Source of the DNA: Deinandra increscens subsp. villosa
Lineage: Eukaryota; Streptophyta; Magnoliopsida; Asterales; Asteraceae
Assembly: GCA_039602395.1 (NCBI GenBank)
Contig: JBCNJP010000003.1
Coordinates: 22,861,896-22,925,895 of the forward strand
Direction: 5' to 3'
DNA: 64,000 nucleotides
In this document: positions 21,144 through 34,176 of the stretch, piece after piece
Position numbering within the stretch: position 1 is the stretch's first letter
Layout: each line of letters starts with the position of its first letter
The notes under the pieces: model-generated
What the model was told of the DNA's origin: nothing
What the model saw: the letters and a program-made list of their open reading frames with translations, nothing else
Databases searched by the model: none
Translations under genes and position numbers: made by a program

Positions 21144-23631
21144 CTAGTTATCATCGCCAAGTCGGTAAACGTGGTCAACATGTGTGTTTGTAGATACAAA
21201 CTCTCTAAAATCAGACTGCTCCACATTAATTGGTCCTTGGTGTGCTTCACAAGGGTCAGATTGCTTTAACACCTGGGAGGGCATTGGCTTTTGGCATGTG
21301 TCACGATGATGACCTGCTTCACCACACCTCGTACATGATACTTGAGTTATTTCCTCCCCCTGAGATGGAATTCTTTTGTTTGCACGGGGGCGACCCGATT
21401 GGCGTTTATTCATGAGTGGTGGTAGGAGCTTAATTAGGTGATGGGGCCTCTCCCATTCCGATTCATCAGGTAGTGGTTTTATTGAATGCGTGTAGGTGAG
21501 TTTGTAAACGTCCCTCGTAAACCAAACCATAGCCAAATTACTGACATCAGTCTGCTTTAAAAATCTTGACACCGCGATAACATGACCACATGGTAAACCA
21601 GATAGCTGCCAAACTCGACATGAACATGTCCTGTCGTCCAGATCAACTAAACCAGTTCTGAACCTATCGGCTACTTGGAAATGAGTAGGATCAATGCCAG
21701 AGACTTTCCATGTTGCACAATGTGGAATCTTTTTACCGATTTTTTTGGTTGCCCAGTCTGTAAGAACTTGGTTTGGGTGTTCGGCTGCAAAATAATATAA
21801 AGATAAAAAATGGATAATATATAAACAAAATATATAGATGCTGTAAATGATTTACCTGCTTTTTGTCGTCGTTCAAAATACCACTCTTGAACGGATGCAC
21901 GGAAAAACTCCAGAAGTTTGGTGATTGGCAGATGTCTGGAATTCACGGATAGGGCGTTCATGGATTCAGCACTGTTAGAGGTCATAATATTGAATCGTGC
22001 ACCCGGAGAGTGAGCTCTGGACCACTTCGATATATCAGCATTTTCAAGAATATCCCTGACATGTGGGACGGCGACACATAATTCCTGCAAACTTTCTTCA
22101 CAATCAGATATTCTGTAGGATTTACATGCTTTCCACCACATTGCTTTGTGTTTTCTGGCAGCTTTAGAACTCCCCAGATTTAGATTCATCAATAGATGAC
22201 GACAACATATGCCGTGAAATGCTTGAGGGAATACGTTTTGAACACCCAATGATATTGAAGCAGCTCTATCAGAAACAACTGATAATGGCTCCTGACTCCC
22301 AATACATTCTTTAAGCTTTGACAAAAACCATGTCCATGATTCACCACTTTCAGTTTTGCCAATCCCATATGCAAGTGGTAAAATCTGGTTGTTTCCATCC
22401 ATGGCCACAGCCAGAAACATTGTCCCCTTAAATTCACCCTTTAGATGTGCCCCGTCAACAATAATAACAGGTCTCAAACAGTTAATGTAACTTTGGACCT
22501 GATACAAATATGCAAAGAATGAGGCCCAGTTAATAAACATGTATAAGAAACAAATATATTAAAAAGTAATGTACTTACAGCAACACCAATAGCCATAAAA
22601 CACATTTCAAATCTATTTTCATCGTCAACCATTATATCGGTTACGGTCCCCGGATTTGACAATTCTAGGTTGTAGAAATAATATGGTAACTGACAGAATG
22701 AGTCACCGCTGGTTCCTTGCAAGAGTTCTAGCGCATATGATTTACCACGCCAAGCTTGCCGATAACTAATCTGTATCTTGTACTTTTCACGAATATCATG
22801 GATAATTTCCTTACCTCGATAGGTGCGACCACCAATATCCAAACCTTCTTTGATCAGGTGGGCTACTACCTTTTTATTAGCCTGCCGTATATGGGGATAT
22901 GTTTGTGTCCTAGAGCAAGTGTGATGGTTGTTGAAATGTTTTACATAAAATTTATGTGATTCACTGTACCTGTATGATCGAATAACCCATTCACAACCTG
23001 TTGATTGACAAACAGCTTGGTATCTTCTCGTAGATGACTTGACGACTTTAATCTGGAAACAGTCTTCAACACACATTAATCCAACCTGTAACTTCAACTC
23101 AGCCTTATCCCTAAAAATAGCCCCTTCAAAAACACGTGCATTTGATAATATCTGTTTCTTAACCTTGGCGACAGTACGTGCAGGGGAAGGGTGCATTGGG
23201 ATGGGTTTAAATACACTATTTGGTTTCTCACAGAGATTGAAAGATTCTGGTAAATCAATAGTGAGCTGATTGTTTAAATCAGGCATTTCCTTCGGATTTT
23301 TAGTAGGGGTAGATGAACCAACACCTGGTTCCTCAACAACATACACTTTGTAGACGACATCAGGGGATAGTTGTATCATTTCAAAAAATATTTTAACATC
23401 ATGATCATCAAATATATCAATAGGATCCGTAATAGTTGACATTTTATAGTAAATCCTTGATATATTGCTAATGACAAATTTATCTGAAATCAATTTCTTC
23501 ATCTCCAAGAAACTCATTCCAGAGTTAAAGCATAAAAAACGTTTAGTACAGTCGTAAGGTTGGTAATCAAACAAACCGTTATTAATTGACCATCTCCCAC
23601 CGACATAAACAGCAACGTAAACACACGACAT
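21144..23631 (-). CDS. MURA-type MULE transposase, intact, 3 exons
   Basis: Exons 23631-22579, 22498-21856 and 21784-21144 (minus) join in phase to 778 residues without a stop. Domains in order: an N-terminal region; a FAR1/MuDR-type DNA-binding part around 170-300 with paired Cys/His (CQSTGCEWVIR, HTCSR); and the MULE catalytic domain with Asp366 (IIVDGAHLKG), Asp428 (VVSDRAAS), a CCRH motif and Glu529 (SNSAESMNAL). A SWIM zinc finger follows near 615-630 (CSC, nine residues, CGH), then a CX2CX4HX4C zinc knuckle at about 716 (CTRCGEAGHHRDTC). This is the normal layout of an autonomous MULE transposase, which cuts the element out and re-inserts it in the nucleus. All catalytic residues are present. 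Confidence 0.9.
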
Positions 23632-24079
23632 TTAAATCCAGCAGAATCTTTGTAGAGAGGCTTCTAGCTTATGGAACTCAAAAGACAGTAACTTGTATAC
23701 TTGAAGATGGCACCCCCACCCCCAGACTAAATTCAGACTCCACCGGGCTAAATTAAGACGTAGGCTTAGCCGGCTGAATTTAGCCGGCTACAAGGTATTC
23801 AGCCGGTATTGTATTTGGGTTTTATACGGGGACACGTGTCTGGCTCGGATGCTTCGGAATTAACAGTATTAACTTGCATGAAAATACAACTGTCAAATTT
23901 TGATTGGTCTTGGGGGGGGGGGTCCATTATGCCCCATGTATGTCAGAGTGTAAACGTGTCAAGCTGACATTAAATGTCAAAAAGAATTTTAAGACGGAAC
24001 TGGTGAGTTGTCTTTGTTCCATTGGTAGGGGTCAGTTTGGAGAATTCGAATTCAAAGGGTCAAAATTGTAGTTTCAAAG
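23632..24079. promoter_or_regulatory. Transposase upstream region and right subterminal DNA
   Basis: It has no gene and should contain the transposase promoter. It holds several ccgg words, a 9-bp-arm hairpin (23767-23790) and a run of 12 G near 23911-23922, and ends at the N gap. The reverse complement of its right end (ctttgaaactac) weakly resembles DNA near 10715, as expected if this is the MULE's other end. Confidence 0.5.
23767..23790. repeat. Perfect inverted repeat centred on CCGG words
   Basis: TAGCCGGCT, six bases (gaattt), then AGCCGGCTA: a perfect 9-bp dyad. Another agccggt follows within 20 bp. A related ccggctaaatttag occurs in inverted orientation at about 10807, at the other side of the MULE. 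Confidence 0.8.
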
Positions 24080-24579
24080 NNNNNNNNNNNNNNNNNNNNN
24101 NNNNNNNNNNNNNNNNNNNNNNNNNNNNNNNNNNNNNNNNNNNNNNNNNNNNNNNNNNNNNNNNNNNNNNNNNNNNNNNNNNNNNNNNNNNNNNNNNNNN
24201 NNNNNNNNNNNNNNNNNNNNNNNNNNNNNNNNNNNNNNNNNNNNNNNNNNNNNNNNNNNNNNNNNNNNNNNNNNNNNNNNNNNNNNNNNNNNNNNNNNNN
24301 NNNNNNNNNNNNNNNNNNNNNNNNNNNNNNNNNNNNNNNNNNNNNNNNNNNNNNNNNNNNNNNNNNNNNNNNNNNNNNNNNNNNNNNNNNNNNNNNNNNN
24401 NNNNNNNNNNNNNNNNNNNNNNNNNNNNNNNNNNNNNNNNNNNNNNNNNNNNNNNNNNNNNNNNNNNNNNNNNNNNNNNNNNNNNNNNNNNNNNNNNNNN
24501 NNNNNNNNNNNNNNNNNNNNNNNNNNNNNNNNNNNNNNNNNNNNNNNNNNNNNNNNNNNNNNNNNNNNNNNNNNNNNNN
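24080..24579. other. Assembly gap, 500 N
   Basis: Exactly 500 unknown bases, so a placeholder. It hides the right end of the MULE. ORFs that run through it are meaningless. Confidence 0.99.
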
Positions 24580-25275
24580 TGAAGTTCACGCTATATATTT
24601 AAGTTGAAGTTCATAATTATAGACAAATAATTATATATGTATAAGTCATTTTTGTTTGATTATATAGATACAAGTATCTGACCATTGATCGTTATGATAC
24701 TAAATTATTATTATGTTTATGATATCTCTTAAACAGTTTTTCTAAATTAAATTTAGAAAATATTATTTAAATAACAAAATATTATGACCAGATATTTATG
24801 TGAAGTGGTGTCGATATATTTGTAACAATATATAAGTTTCATGTCGTGATAGTTCAAAAGATAATACCTTATATTTTAGATCCCAAGTCCGGAATTAATA
24901 TAATATATATACTATTTATTCCGACAAATAATATGATACGAAAAACTAATATTTAAGTCTTTAAATATTGTTGGGTTAATAACTTTAAATAAACGTTTCA
25001 AGTTATTAAAAGTGAGATCTAAAAATATGAGCACTTAGTTGTTGATTATGAGCCCAAACGCTCGGTATTTAGAAATATATATATATTTTATAAAAATAAA
25101 ACTATTTTTATAATCAACATAGTCAATAATATATTTGTTATATTTTATGTTCAAAATATATCCGTTTATACATTTTTGGTCCGATGTGTTATTTTGACGG
25201 TCTTTGAGTTAGTTTTTATACCGCTTGGTCTATAATCCTTTTAGTCTTCACAATGCTTGTCAAATATATATATTA
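24580..25275. other. AT-rich DNA between gap and Helitron
   Basis: I see no gene, TIR or long repeat. The sequence ends at the A that forms half of the Helitron's A/T target site. Confidence 0.5.
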
Positions 25276-25304
25276 CTAGCCACTTACCCGGGTAAATACC
25301 CGGG
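25276..25304 (-). terminator. Helitron 3' end: hairpin plus CTAG
   Basis: On the plus strand CTAG is at 25276-25279 and the palindrome cccgggtaaatacccggg at 25287-25304. On the minus strand this is a GC-rich hairpin (CCCGGGTA/TACCCGGG) 7 bases before CTAG, then host T. Such hairpins mark the end of rolling-circle transfer. Confidence 0.88.
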
Positions 25305-25410
25305 CTAGAACAAAAAATATATATATATATATATATAAAAATATATCCTATCTAAAGAAAAAGTTAACGGTAAAAGGAAATTCTATAATAGTAGAAAAAG
25401 TCAATAACAA

Positions 25411-28400
25411 TTACAAATCCGAGAAGATAGATTTATACACTATATTTCTTGTTACATTGGTTGGACGACCGTCTTCATCCAAAATCAAAATCTTCAGGCC
25501 CTTCTTGCTCTTCACCCTTGATAACGCAACGTACAATTGACCATGAGAGAATACGGGATCTTTCAAGTACAATCCAACTCTCGAAAGAGACTGACCCTGA
25601 CTTTTGTGTATAGTCATAGCAAAACAAACCGAGATGGGAAACTGTCTTCTCTTAAACCGAAAAACAACTCTTTTATCTGTTGGAACCAATGAAAGTCTAG
25701 GAATGAAAGTCCTGAATCCGATATTGCTTCCTGAGATAACCACCGCTTCAATAACATGCTTCCCTAGAGATACGATCTGAAGACGTGTTCCATTACATAA
25801 GCCATTCCTCTGATCAATGTTTCTTAGCAACATAACAGGAACACCAACTTTAAGCACAAGACGATGATTTGGAATGCCAGATATATGTAAACAGTTCAAG
25901 ACATTTGGTGAGTATAAGTTATGTTCAACGTCGTCACCTACAATCTCATCTTGACATACAGAATCTGAGCTTAAATACTCATGTTCTTCACCAGGAACCA
26001 AAGAAAGTAGACGACCGTTGATATCATCGACAACCTCATTAGTTGGTGCGAGAATAGCTCTTTCAGACCAAAAATCTTGTTCACCAAAGTTGTCCAGAAA
26101 TGATGGATAAACAAAATCGATAAGATCACTAACCGGATCCGACGAATCATGGATAAGAAGATCATGAGGTATAACTATTTCTGAGTCACCGTCATTATCT
26201 CCGCCGGCTTTTCCCTCACCAATATCCAAAAGCCATTGAGCAAAATCACCTGTTTCTTGTATCTCTGATGGATTGTTACCTTGAAGAAGACGCATGTTTT
26301 TGGTTAAGTTTAGAACCTTGCACTCTCTCCAAATGTAAGATGAAGTCAGACAGGAAGTGACAACATCTTGATTTGAACCGCCCTGCATAACAGGAAGAAT
26401 CTGTCTGAAATCTCCACCGAAAACAACAACTTTACCACCAAACAAAGGTTGATCCGCCATGTTAGTATCGGTACATAGAACATCCTTCAGGCTCTTATCT
26501 AGAGCCTCGAAGGCATGTTTGTGTATCATAGGAGCCTCATCCCATATAATCAACTTTGTTTGCTTCAATAAGTCTGAAATGTCACTATCTCGTGACATGG
26601 TACATAGCGAGTCCTCGGTCAGATTGAGTGGTATGTGGAACCTAGAATGAGCTGTTCGACCTCCAGGTAACAAAAGCGAAGCAATACCACTTGATGCAAC
26701 AGTTAAAACAATCTGATTTCTTGATCTAAATGAAGTTGACAGAGTATTCCACAAAAATGTCTTTCCAGTACCACCATATCCATAAACAAAAAACACGCCT
26801 CCATCTTTATCAACGGCATCCATTATCTCCTTAAATATTGATCTTTGCTCATCCGTTAGAGAAGACTGAAGACGCTCATACTCAGTTTCCTGAACTACAG
26901 TGTCATAGTCGAGCTGCTCATTGATAAGGACATTATTGGCGGAATCTATGACAAAGTTATCGGGAAACGGCATTGTAGCGAAATTAGTTAGGCTTGAGTT
27001 ATGACGCTATAACACTTTCTCTATTTCACCAAGTGTCAGATTCTTCATCTGATCGTCTTTGTAAGATAAACCTGTAAACAAATGAACGTAAATAACGTGA
27101 ATTGTAATAAAGAGAAAGTATTATAAATATATTAAAAGTAATAATAAAAATATTAAGAAGAAAACAGAAGTATTTAATGACATAATATAAGTAACTAACC
27201 TGGAGACTTTAAGAGAAGTCTCTGTGTTTGAAGGATCCCATCGGATAGATTGGTCCAACAATTATCCCAAACAAATTCTGGTCTTGAAAGGCTTTCGGAC
27301 AACAACATAGTAACAAAAAGATTTCTCAGATAAGGACCGGTACCATAGAAGCTTGCTTCCCGAATGGCTTCTATGTACTCTCTGTCGTCGTCTAACAGCC
27401 CCCTGGCGTAACATGCGTCCCTGAAGGTAGGATGAACCAATCCATTAACGGTGCGAATATCCTCGAACGACTTGGGCCCTTTCACTTTATTTAAAAGTAT
27501 TCTTAAAAAATAGAGCTCACCAAGCGAAGGAGACACCGAATGGATTCTTCCAAGGGAAAATCCATTTTTTCTTCGTTGCCATTTCCTTCTTTCTAAAACC
27601 CACACAAACTTCGTAGGGAATTCAGCATAAGTCAACTCAGCTGCATCTTCGTAGACCTGATTGCATTTCATCCACGATTCAAACTTGGAAGTAGCAGCAG
27701 TTGGTTTATTCATAACCTCGTCCATATCATCGTCTTCATGGAACACAACCTGTTGTTGGCCTGGAAGATGAAAAGGAAGCCTAACGACCGAAGGATATCT
27801 ATAGTGTACATCAAACTTCTGAATACGCCACGCCGCTTTACATGCCGAGACATACCTACAATCAAAATGAGCCTTTACTTCGTCGACAGGTTGCACGCTA
27901 CTATCTTCCTCTGTATTCGTAACAAACTTTACACTTGCTCTGTCAGGCCCTTTATTTATGTACTTGAAAAGATACTTAATTGATTCTCCTTTGTTGCACC
28001 ACTCAATGTTAATATGAGACTGGTATCTTTTCAAAAGAACTCTGTTGTATGGAACAACATATCTGCAATCCAACTCATGACCAGACTTGATAACCTTGGG
28101 TCCACCCTCACGTCTCCGATATAGAGGGTAGCCATCCGTATCGACAGAGGTATAATCACGGAAAGGTTTCGGGAAGCGTTTCGTACAATCTTTACCGTTC
28201 ATGCAAGGAGATTTCGGGTTATGAGCTCCACAGGGTCCATGTATCATAAACTCAGACACAAGTTCATACAACTCGGGATCTTCATCTTTATCCGGTATTT
28301 CAGCTGAAATATAAGGATCGACATTCTGAACGCAAGGAATTCTGTGATCCGGATGCATGAAAAGACAAATATGAGCATGAGGCAATCCACGCTTCTGAAA

Positions 28401-31400
28401 CTCAACGGTATAAACAACTGCAGAAGTAGAAGAAAAAAAATATCAATTAAAATTGCACTTTTTAAATAGAATATTTTCTAGACTATAATAAGATGCGTAA
28501 ATATATATAAATTTAAATTATTGATAAAAAGTTAAAATTATAATACCTGCTTGGACTCTTCCAAGAATAGAGTTCTTCTTTAAATCAGTAATTAATGACT
28601 CGAGCTTAATCTTGAAAAGTCTGGAAAGGTTATTCGGCTTATCTTCGGGAAGTAAAGTCGTATCTGCTAAATGTCTTCTCATCTCTGGCCAGTTCGGATT
28701 GCATGTGATGGTAATGAAATAATCTGGATAGCCATACCACTTGCAAATCGACATTGCATCAAGATAATTTTGCAACATATATCTGGCCCCACCAGTAAAA
28801 GATGATGGAAGTATCACCCGCTGACCTTTATTCGAAAGGTCTGTATCACCAGAAGTCTGAGCATTACTGATGTCACTGTAACTCGTACACCTGAGAGTGC
28901 TCTGTTTGTTCCGAATAAACCATAACCGTTGCGCTTCAATCATTGTGTAAGCATCAACCAAAAACTGTTGAAACAACCTCCTCGCGTTTAGGATTAAAGA
29001 AAACTGGTTGACGCGATCTTGTATAAGATAACAGAAATACTCTCTCATTGTACATTTCCTATTCCTCTGATTAGCCTGATCAAGAATAACATCCCTATGA
29101 AGAATGTCTATGCGGTAACAGTCTTCACCGAATGGGAAAAGAAGTGGATATTGCAGTGCTAGATAAGAAGGATGAAGCTCGCTGATACGCTGCAAATATC
29201 CACCTTTAGTCTGAACAACTATATCGCGTGATTCGATATTATCATCAAAATCCCCAATTATTAACGCGGCAACCTCAGATGCCGTCGGAAGATTATATTT
29301 TCTTCCATCTTTCGACCGTCGACCGATAAGTCGTAATTTCAAATCGACCTGAGGATTTTCTTGATATGTGTCCCTCACCATTCTGTATGTTTTGACCAAC
29401 TCATTTTGTGAGTCTAACATATCTTTCAACTGTTGAATAATTTCCACCTCAAACGGCGAGATTGAAGAGCTGGATGGCCTGTCAGTATCACTGTTTAAAA
29501 AAAAAGAATTTATAAGTGCGGTTTATTTGGAGACGTAATGCAGAATTAATTGATAAGATAATAAATTATTTTTAATATTAATAAAAATCTTGCTAAAGGT
29601 ATGGAAGATTACCTAAAATGGTATTGACGGTTTGTAACTTCATTCTCTGTATCGTAGATGTATAACTGAGAGAATTTAGGCATCTCACCATCTTGAGGCA
29701 GCAAGCTTCCAATTCTATGATAATTTTCGCCACTCAAGCGGAATGTATGCGGACCTCTACCTTTATTGACCGTATAGTCAATCTTACCACCCATAGAGGT
29801 AAAAGAGAACATGGAGTTGAAGCGCCGAATGTTCTTAGCAAAGTATTTGCTTTTCGCATCAGAAGACTTAAAAAGACTGAGATATGACTCGTGGGGTTGT
29901 TTGAATTCTGGAAGCTCTACCTTTCCATATCCGCAGCAAAATGAATAGCTCGTACCCAATCTGTCTGTCCTCTTGTGAGTAGCCTCGGCCTTCCATAACT
30001 TTGAATGACATACATCGCATATAACACACTGATCACCATGATCAAGGTATTCTGTTCCAAATTATGCAAAAACATACCAAAATATCAAAATACCATTAGA
30101 TAATAAAAACTAATAAATAAACTAAGAATATCAGATTAAAATATAAAACCTTTCGAGATGCCTTTATAATCATCTACTTTGGTATTAGGCTGAGCATCAT
30201 CCTCGTCATCTGAATTTAAATTAACCATACGTATAGGAGATAACGGAGTCACTTTTCTTTTGCCCTTTCTAACAGCAGCTCTTGATACGGAAAAAGAAGA
30301 AGATGTTGCTAAAAGATAAAATAAATACATTATTGTCTACAAAATAGAACTAATTTATAAAATCTAAATTGCATTTTATATATAATAGTAGATAATCAAA
30401 ATTATATATATACCATTTGAATTGTCGTTTGATAAAACAGTAGTGGGAGGATTTAGGACTTGTGAAGCGGACGACATATTTAAAGATAATTGCGACCTCT
30501 TATTCTTCTTGTCTGCCAGTGCCAACTTTCTTTTGAATCTATTTTCCTTCGAAGCATTTCCATAATCACCTGTAAAAAGCAATCAACAATATAAAAAAAA
30601 TATAAGTTAAAAAGGGACGATGTAACTTTATTAACTTATGAATAGTTTTACCAATAACTTAATAATTATTCATACCGCCTGATAAAGGAGAAGCAAGACA
30701 TGTAGACGCAGTTATACCTGAAACAACATAATTATTTCCCGATGGAAGTGCACCTAAATTCATAACAAACACGATAAATATTATTAAAATAGTAAAAATG
30801 TAAATATATATGAACAAAATTCGTATGACGTAAATTTTAAATTAATAACATACAATTCGATATGTCACTTAGTGGAGACCTATAGGTAGGTGTAGGAGCA
30901 GCGTTAAAACAAACCGGAGAAGCATTAGAACCTAGACATAAAAAAAACAAATACATTTAAATATGACATTAAAAATATTGATAATCATTAAAATAAATTA
31001 GTATTATTTAAATTAGATTAGTCTTACGGTTTGATCGGTCGGACAAAGGAACAGATGAAGTTGGTTTATTGACTTCTAAAGACTTGGATGAATTCTGATA
31101 GACTTGAATTTTTTCATGTTTCCGGTGGACCATTAACATTTTACTTCTCTCCCTGTTTTGTCTACCAGTATTTGAATAAGTATCTCTGCTAACTGAAATT
31201 TAAAAAACACTTAAAAATTATACATATTCAAAAAAGGATTGATTATCAAATAAATTGAGATAAATGTTAAACGGAAGACTTTACCATTTGTTATGTTACT
31301 AAGAGGAGGTCTATAAGTACTATTTCCTGACGGTAAAGAACATGTGGGTGTTGATGATTGTTGAGGTTTTCTTCCTCTTTTTATATCCAACAGATTTTTC

Positions 31401-31591
31401 CTGTGTTGTCTGTTTTGTCTTGAAATGTTCAAATAATTATTTCTAGCCTCTAAAATGTAAGACAAAGGAGGAAGATAATTGTTTATGTTCACTTGTGAAG
31501 AACAGGACATTTGCATAGTAGCATGTGTTTTTTTATTTGTTGATTGGTCCATGCGAAGCTTCATTTTTCCTTTATTTTTTGTGATATCCAT
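25411..31591 (-). pseudogene. Helitron Rep-helicase, one in-frame stop
   Basis: About ten exons on the minus strand, from the ATG at 31591 (31591-31285, 31192-31028, 30931-30854, about 30754-30676, 30570-30410, 30310-30152, 30040-29614, 29490-28547, 28417-27200, 27071-25411). Parts in order: a low-complexity N-terminus with PLSNITNG-like blocks; zinc-finger start (CVICDVCHSKLW, FCCGYGKVELP); Helitron N domain (ELHPSYLALQYPLLFPFGED); HUH nuclease (LPHAHICLFM) with the two catalytic-type Tyr in YLFKYINKG; PIF1 helicase with Walker A (GYGGTGKT), Walker B (IIWDEAPM) and a C-terminal LSRVKSKKGL. The last exon carries an in-frame TAG at 27009-27007, between the nuclease and helicase. The downstream 520-residue helicase frame is otherwise open. 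I found no other break, so decay looks recent. Confidence 0.85.
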
Positions 31592-34176
31592 GGCTGTTTA
31601 AAAAAGAAAATATGTAAGGTTACAAAGTGGAATAAGAGTATCATTCATGTAACAATATATAGAAAAAAAACTATATCATTCATCTATTTTTCTATATTTA
31701 TATTTAATTATGGAATCTAATTAAAGGAAATTAATAACTAAACTAATCACAATTAAGTTAAATATAGAAAAATAATCAGAAAGTAATTAATAACTAAATT
31801 ATTCACAATTAAGTTAAATACTTTTCAAGGATTTTATGGAAGTAATTACGGAAATCCTAAATGAAAGTTGAAAATATTTTTTTTAAATGGCGCCAAAACT
31901 TATTATTTTCGATTTTTAAACTGTTTAGATAGATTACAATTTTTAAAAGATATTTTTAAAAATGGTAAGTTGCTATTATTTTCGTTTCTTAATCCTTTAA
32001 TATTAATTTCTAATTTTAAGAGTATTTTGATAAAATCGAAATTTTATGTAACTAATTAAGAAATTGAAGTTACAAAACTTTAAAAGTATTTATTTTTTAA
32101 AAATGGCGGCATCTTTTTTATTATAACATACTTTGATCCATTTTGTCAAACTAAAATTAAGGATTTATAGAACTATTTAAAGAAATAAAATTAGATATTT
32201 AAAACGATTTTTAAAAATTTCCTATCATGTAATAATAATTATATAGTAAACTATGATTTGTTCTTGATTTAACTTACCTCCAACAAAAAAAATAATTATT
32301 TAAAGCAGGAGATAATAATTCAATAATAAATTATATGTCAAATATGTATTTTCTTCTTCACACTAATTATATGATTAACACGTTTTACTTTATAATGACT
32401 GAAACACAAAAATAAAATATCTTAATAAACGATTACTCAAACACTTTTCACGATCAATTGATTTTCAATATATATAACATCTACACCATTATATTTATAT
32501 ATGGATGTGCTGGTTTAAGCTTAAAGTGTATTACGTAAATGCTGATGCGAGGTTGACAAAAGTAAATAGTCATTAGAATAGAATTAATGTAAAACATACC
32601 TCTGCAAAGATGATTTTAGATGAAAATATTGAAAGCGGACTTGAATGAAAAGTGAAGCTAAGTGATTGAAAGTTGAAAACGATTTAGCAAACTAAGTTGT
32701 TGAATGTATAAATAGAATTTTAGATTGATAAAATATGTAAAGAATATACCTTACTTAGTTAGACAATCTACTAATTAATGATAATTTAGGAATATAAAGA
32801 AAGTTTTGAAAATGAGTTTATCATTTTCGAAATTTAAAATTTCGAATTTTTAAACATGTGGCGCCAATTTGAATTTTTTTAACAAAATCCATAAAAATAT
32901 GGAAACACTAACCCATCTAGAAATTAATGATAATTAAAATTTCGAAATTTTAAATATGTGGCGCCAATAAGATTTTTTTTAACAAAATTCATAAAAATAT
33001 GGAAAGACTAAATTACTAATGTATCCCATCTATTAATTAATGATAATTAAGAAAAAAAAGGAAATAATTAAAACAGTGGATATAATCTCGGAATTTGAAA
33101 ATTTCGAAATTGTAAATACTTAATTTGTAATTTTAAATATGGCACCATGGAATTTATAATTTCGATTTTTAAAAAATAAAGTTAAATACAAAACATGTAT
33201 ATTTAAACAGAAACATAAAACTTGTATTTTGAAAAAAGAAACATACCTGTTGAGCTATCACCTCACCAAAAAAAAAAACTGAAATAAGATAAAAATCAAG
33301 AAAAGAAGATTATTAATATCAGAGGATGATGAATATTGTTACTAAAAAATTCACGATAAATGGGAGATTTGAAGTTGAAAGTTTATGGAAGGATATAAAC
33401 AAAACTAATGAGTTTTTAAACACAATTAATAGAATTTATAGAATAAATAGAAACTTCGGATTTTATGGAACTAACTTAGGGAATATTGTTAAAAAGTTGA
33501 AAAGGTTTAAATTATTTTCCAAAAATGGCGGAATACATTTTTAAATTGGTTTTATTTTTTTTTATTTTGTTAAATTTCAAATATAAAAAGATTATATAAT
33601 GAACCGTAAATTGGAAAGAAATTTAGAATTTTAAATATGGGTAGTCTAAAATGTTTAAAATTCACACTTTTATTTTCCTGGGAAAAAATAGCGCCACTTT
33701 TCATTAAGTAAGTATATTTAAAACTTTTTAAAACTATTTAAAATTTTAAATAAAACCGGAAATAATAAAAAAAAATAGCTTGCTGTTTTAAAAAAAATTT
33801 AAAAATAAAAGCGACTGATGTTTAGTATTATTTTAAAATTAGAATTTAACAAATATAGGCGAATGATATTTAAGAAAAAAACTTATATATTTTCAAAAAG
33901 GTTTTTTGAAGTTTTAAATGAATGTGAATCAATACGACAAACATTTAAAACAAATATAATAACAATAATTAAATACTGAACAAAGTAAATAAAACCAAAC
34001 CATGGATATAAGTTAAGAAAAATAACCATTGTCAATCAAAAAAACAAAAAACAATCAACGAAAACAACGTCATCAACCAAAGACAATAAGGGAAGACAAA
34101 TAAATAATAATTGTTCACGATAGTTTAAAAATAACCAAACAAATGTAGTCAACCACCAAACATTCTTCGATCCAAG
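31592..34176. other. Helitron spacer with repeated GGCGCC words
   Basis: A very AT-rich 2.6-kb spacer between the two Helitron genes, with no recognisable ORF. Against this AT background, GC words stand out: tggcgccaaaa (31888), tggcgg (32103), tggcgccaa (32860 and 32959), tggcgg (33526) and agcgcca (33690). A ~100-bp direct repeat (about 32835-32900 and 32936-33005) includes two of them. On the minus strand the first reads TTTTGGCGCCA, an E2F-type site. Regulatory function is inference. Confidence 0.5.

Larger units (their letters stand above)
10692..24079. mobile_element. Giant cargo-carrying MULE (VANDAL/Kaonashi-like)
   Basis: A ~13.4-kb block holding an intact MURA-type transposase (21144-23631, minus) and five other protein genes, two of them ULP1-like. 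DUF1985-ULP1 genes are a known cargo of Kaonashi and related non-TIR MULEs. Left edge: the break with the LTR element at 10691/10692. Right edge: lost in the N gap at 24080. No long terminal inverted repeat is visible. Weak support for paired ends comes from ccggctaaatttag at about 10807 against its inverted counterpart near 23771-23784, and from tttgaaact near 10715 against the inverted agtttcaaag at the gap edge. Treating all six genes as one element is inference from their clustering, the shared CCGG-type motifs between them and the known ULP-MULE association. Confidence 0.62.

Noticed and set aside
10692..24079. Long terminal inverted repeats for the MULE
   Set aside because: Only short weak matches between the two sides could be seen, and the right end is hidden by the N gap, so no TIR is claimed.
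24022..24589. ORFs made largely of unknown residues across N runs (also at 45707-46316 and 61212-61727)
   Set aside because: They are artefacts of 500-N gaps.
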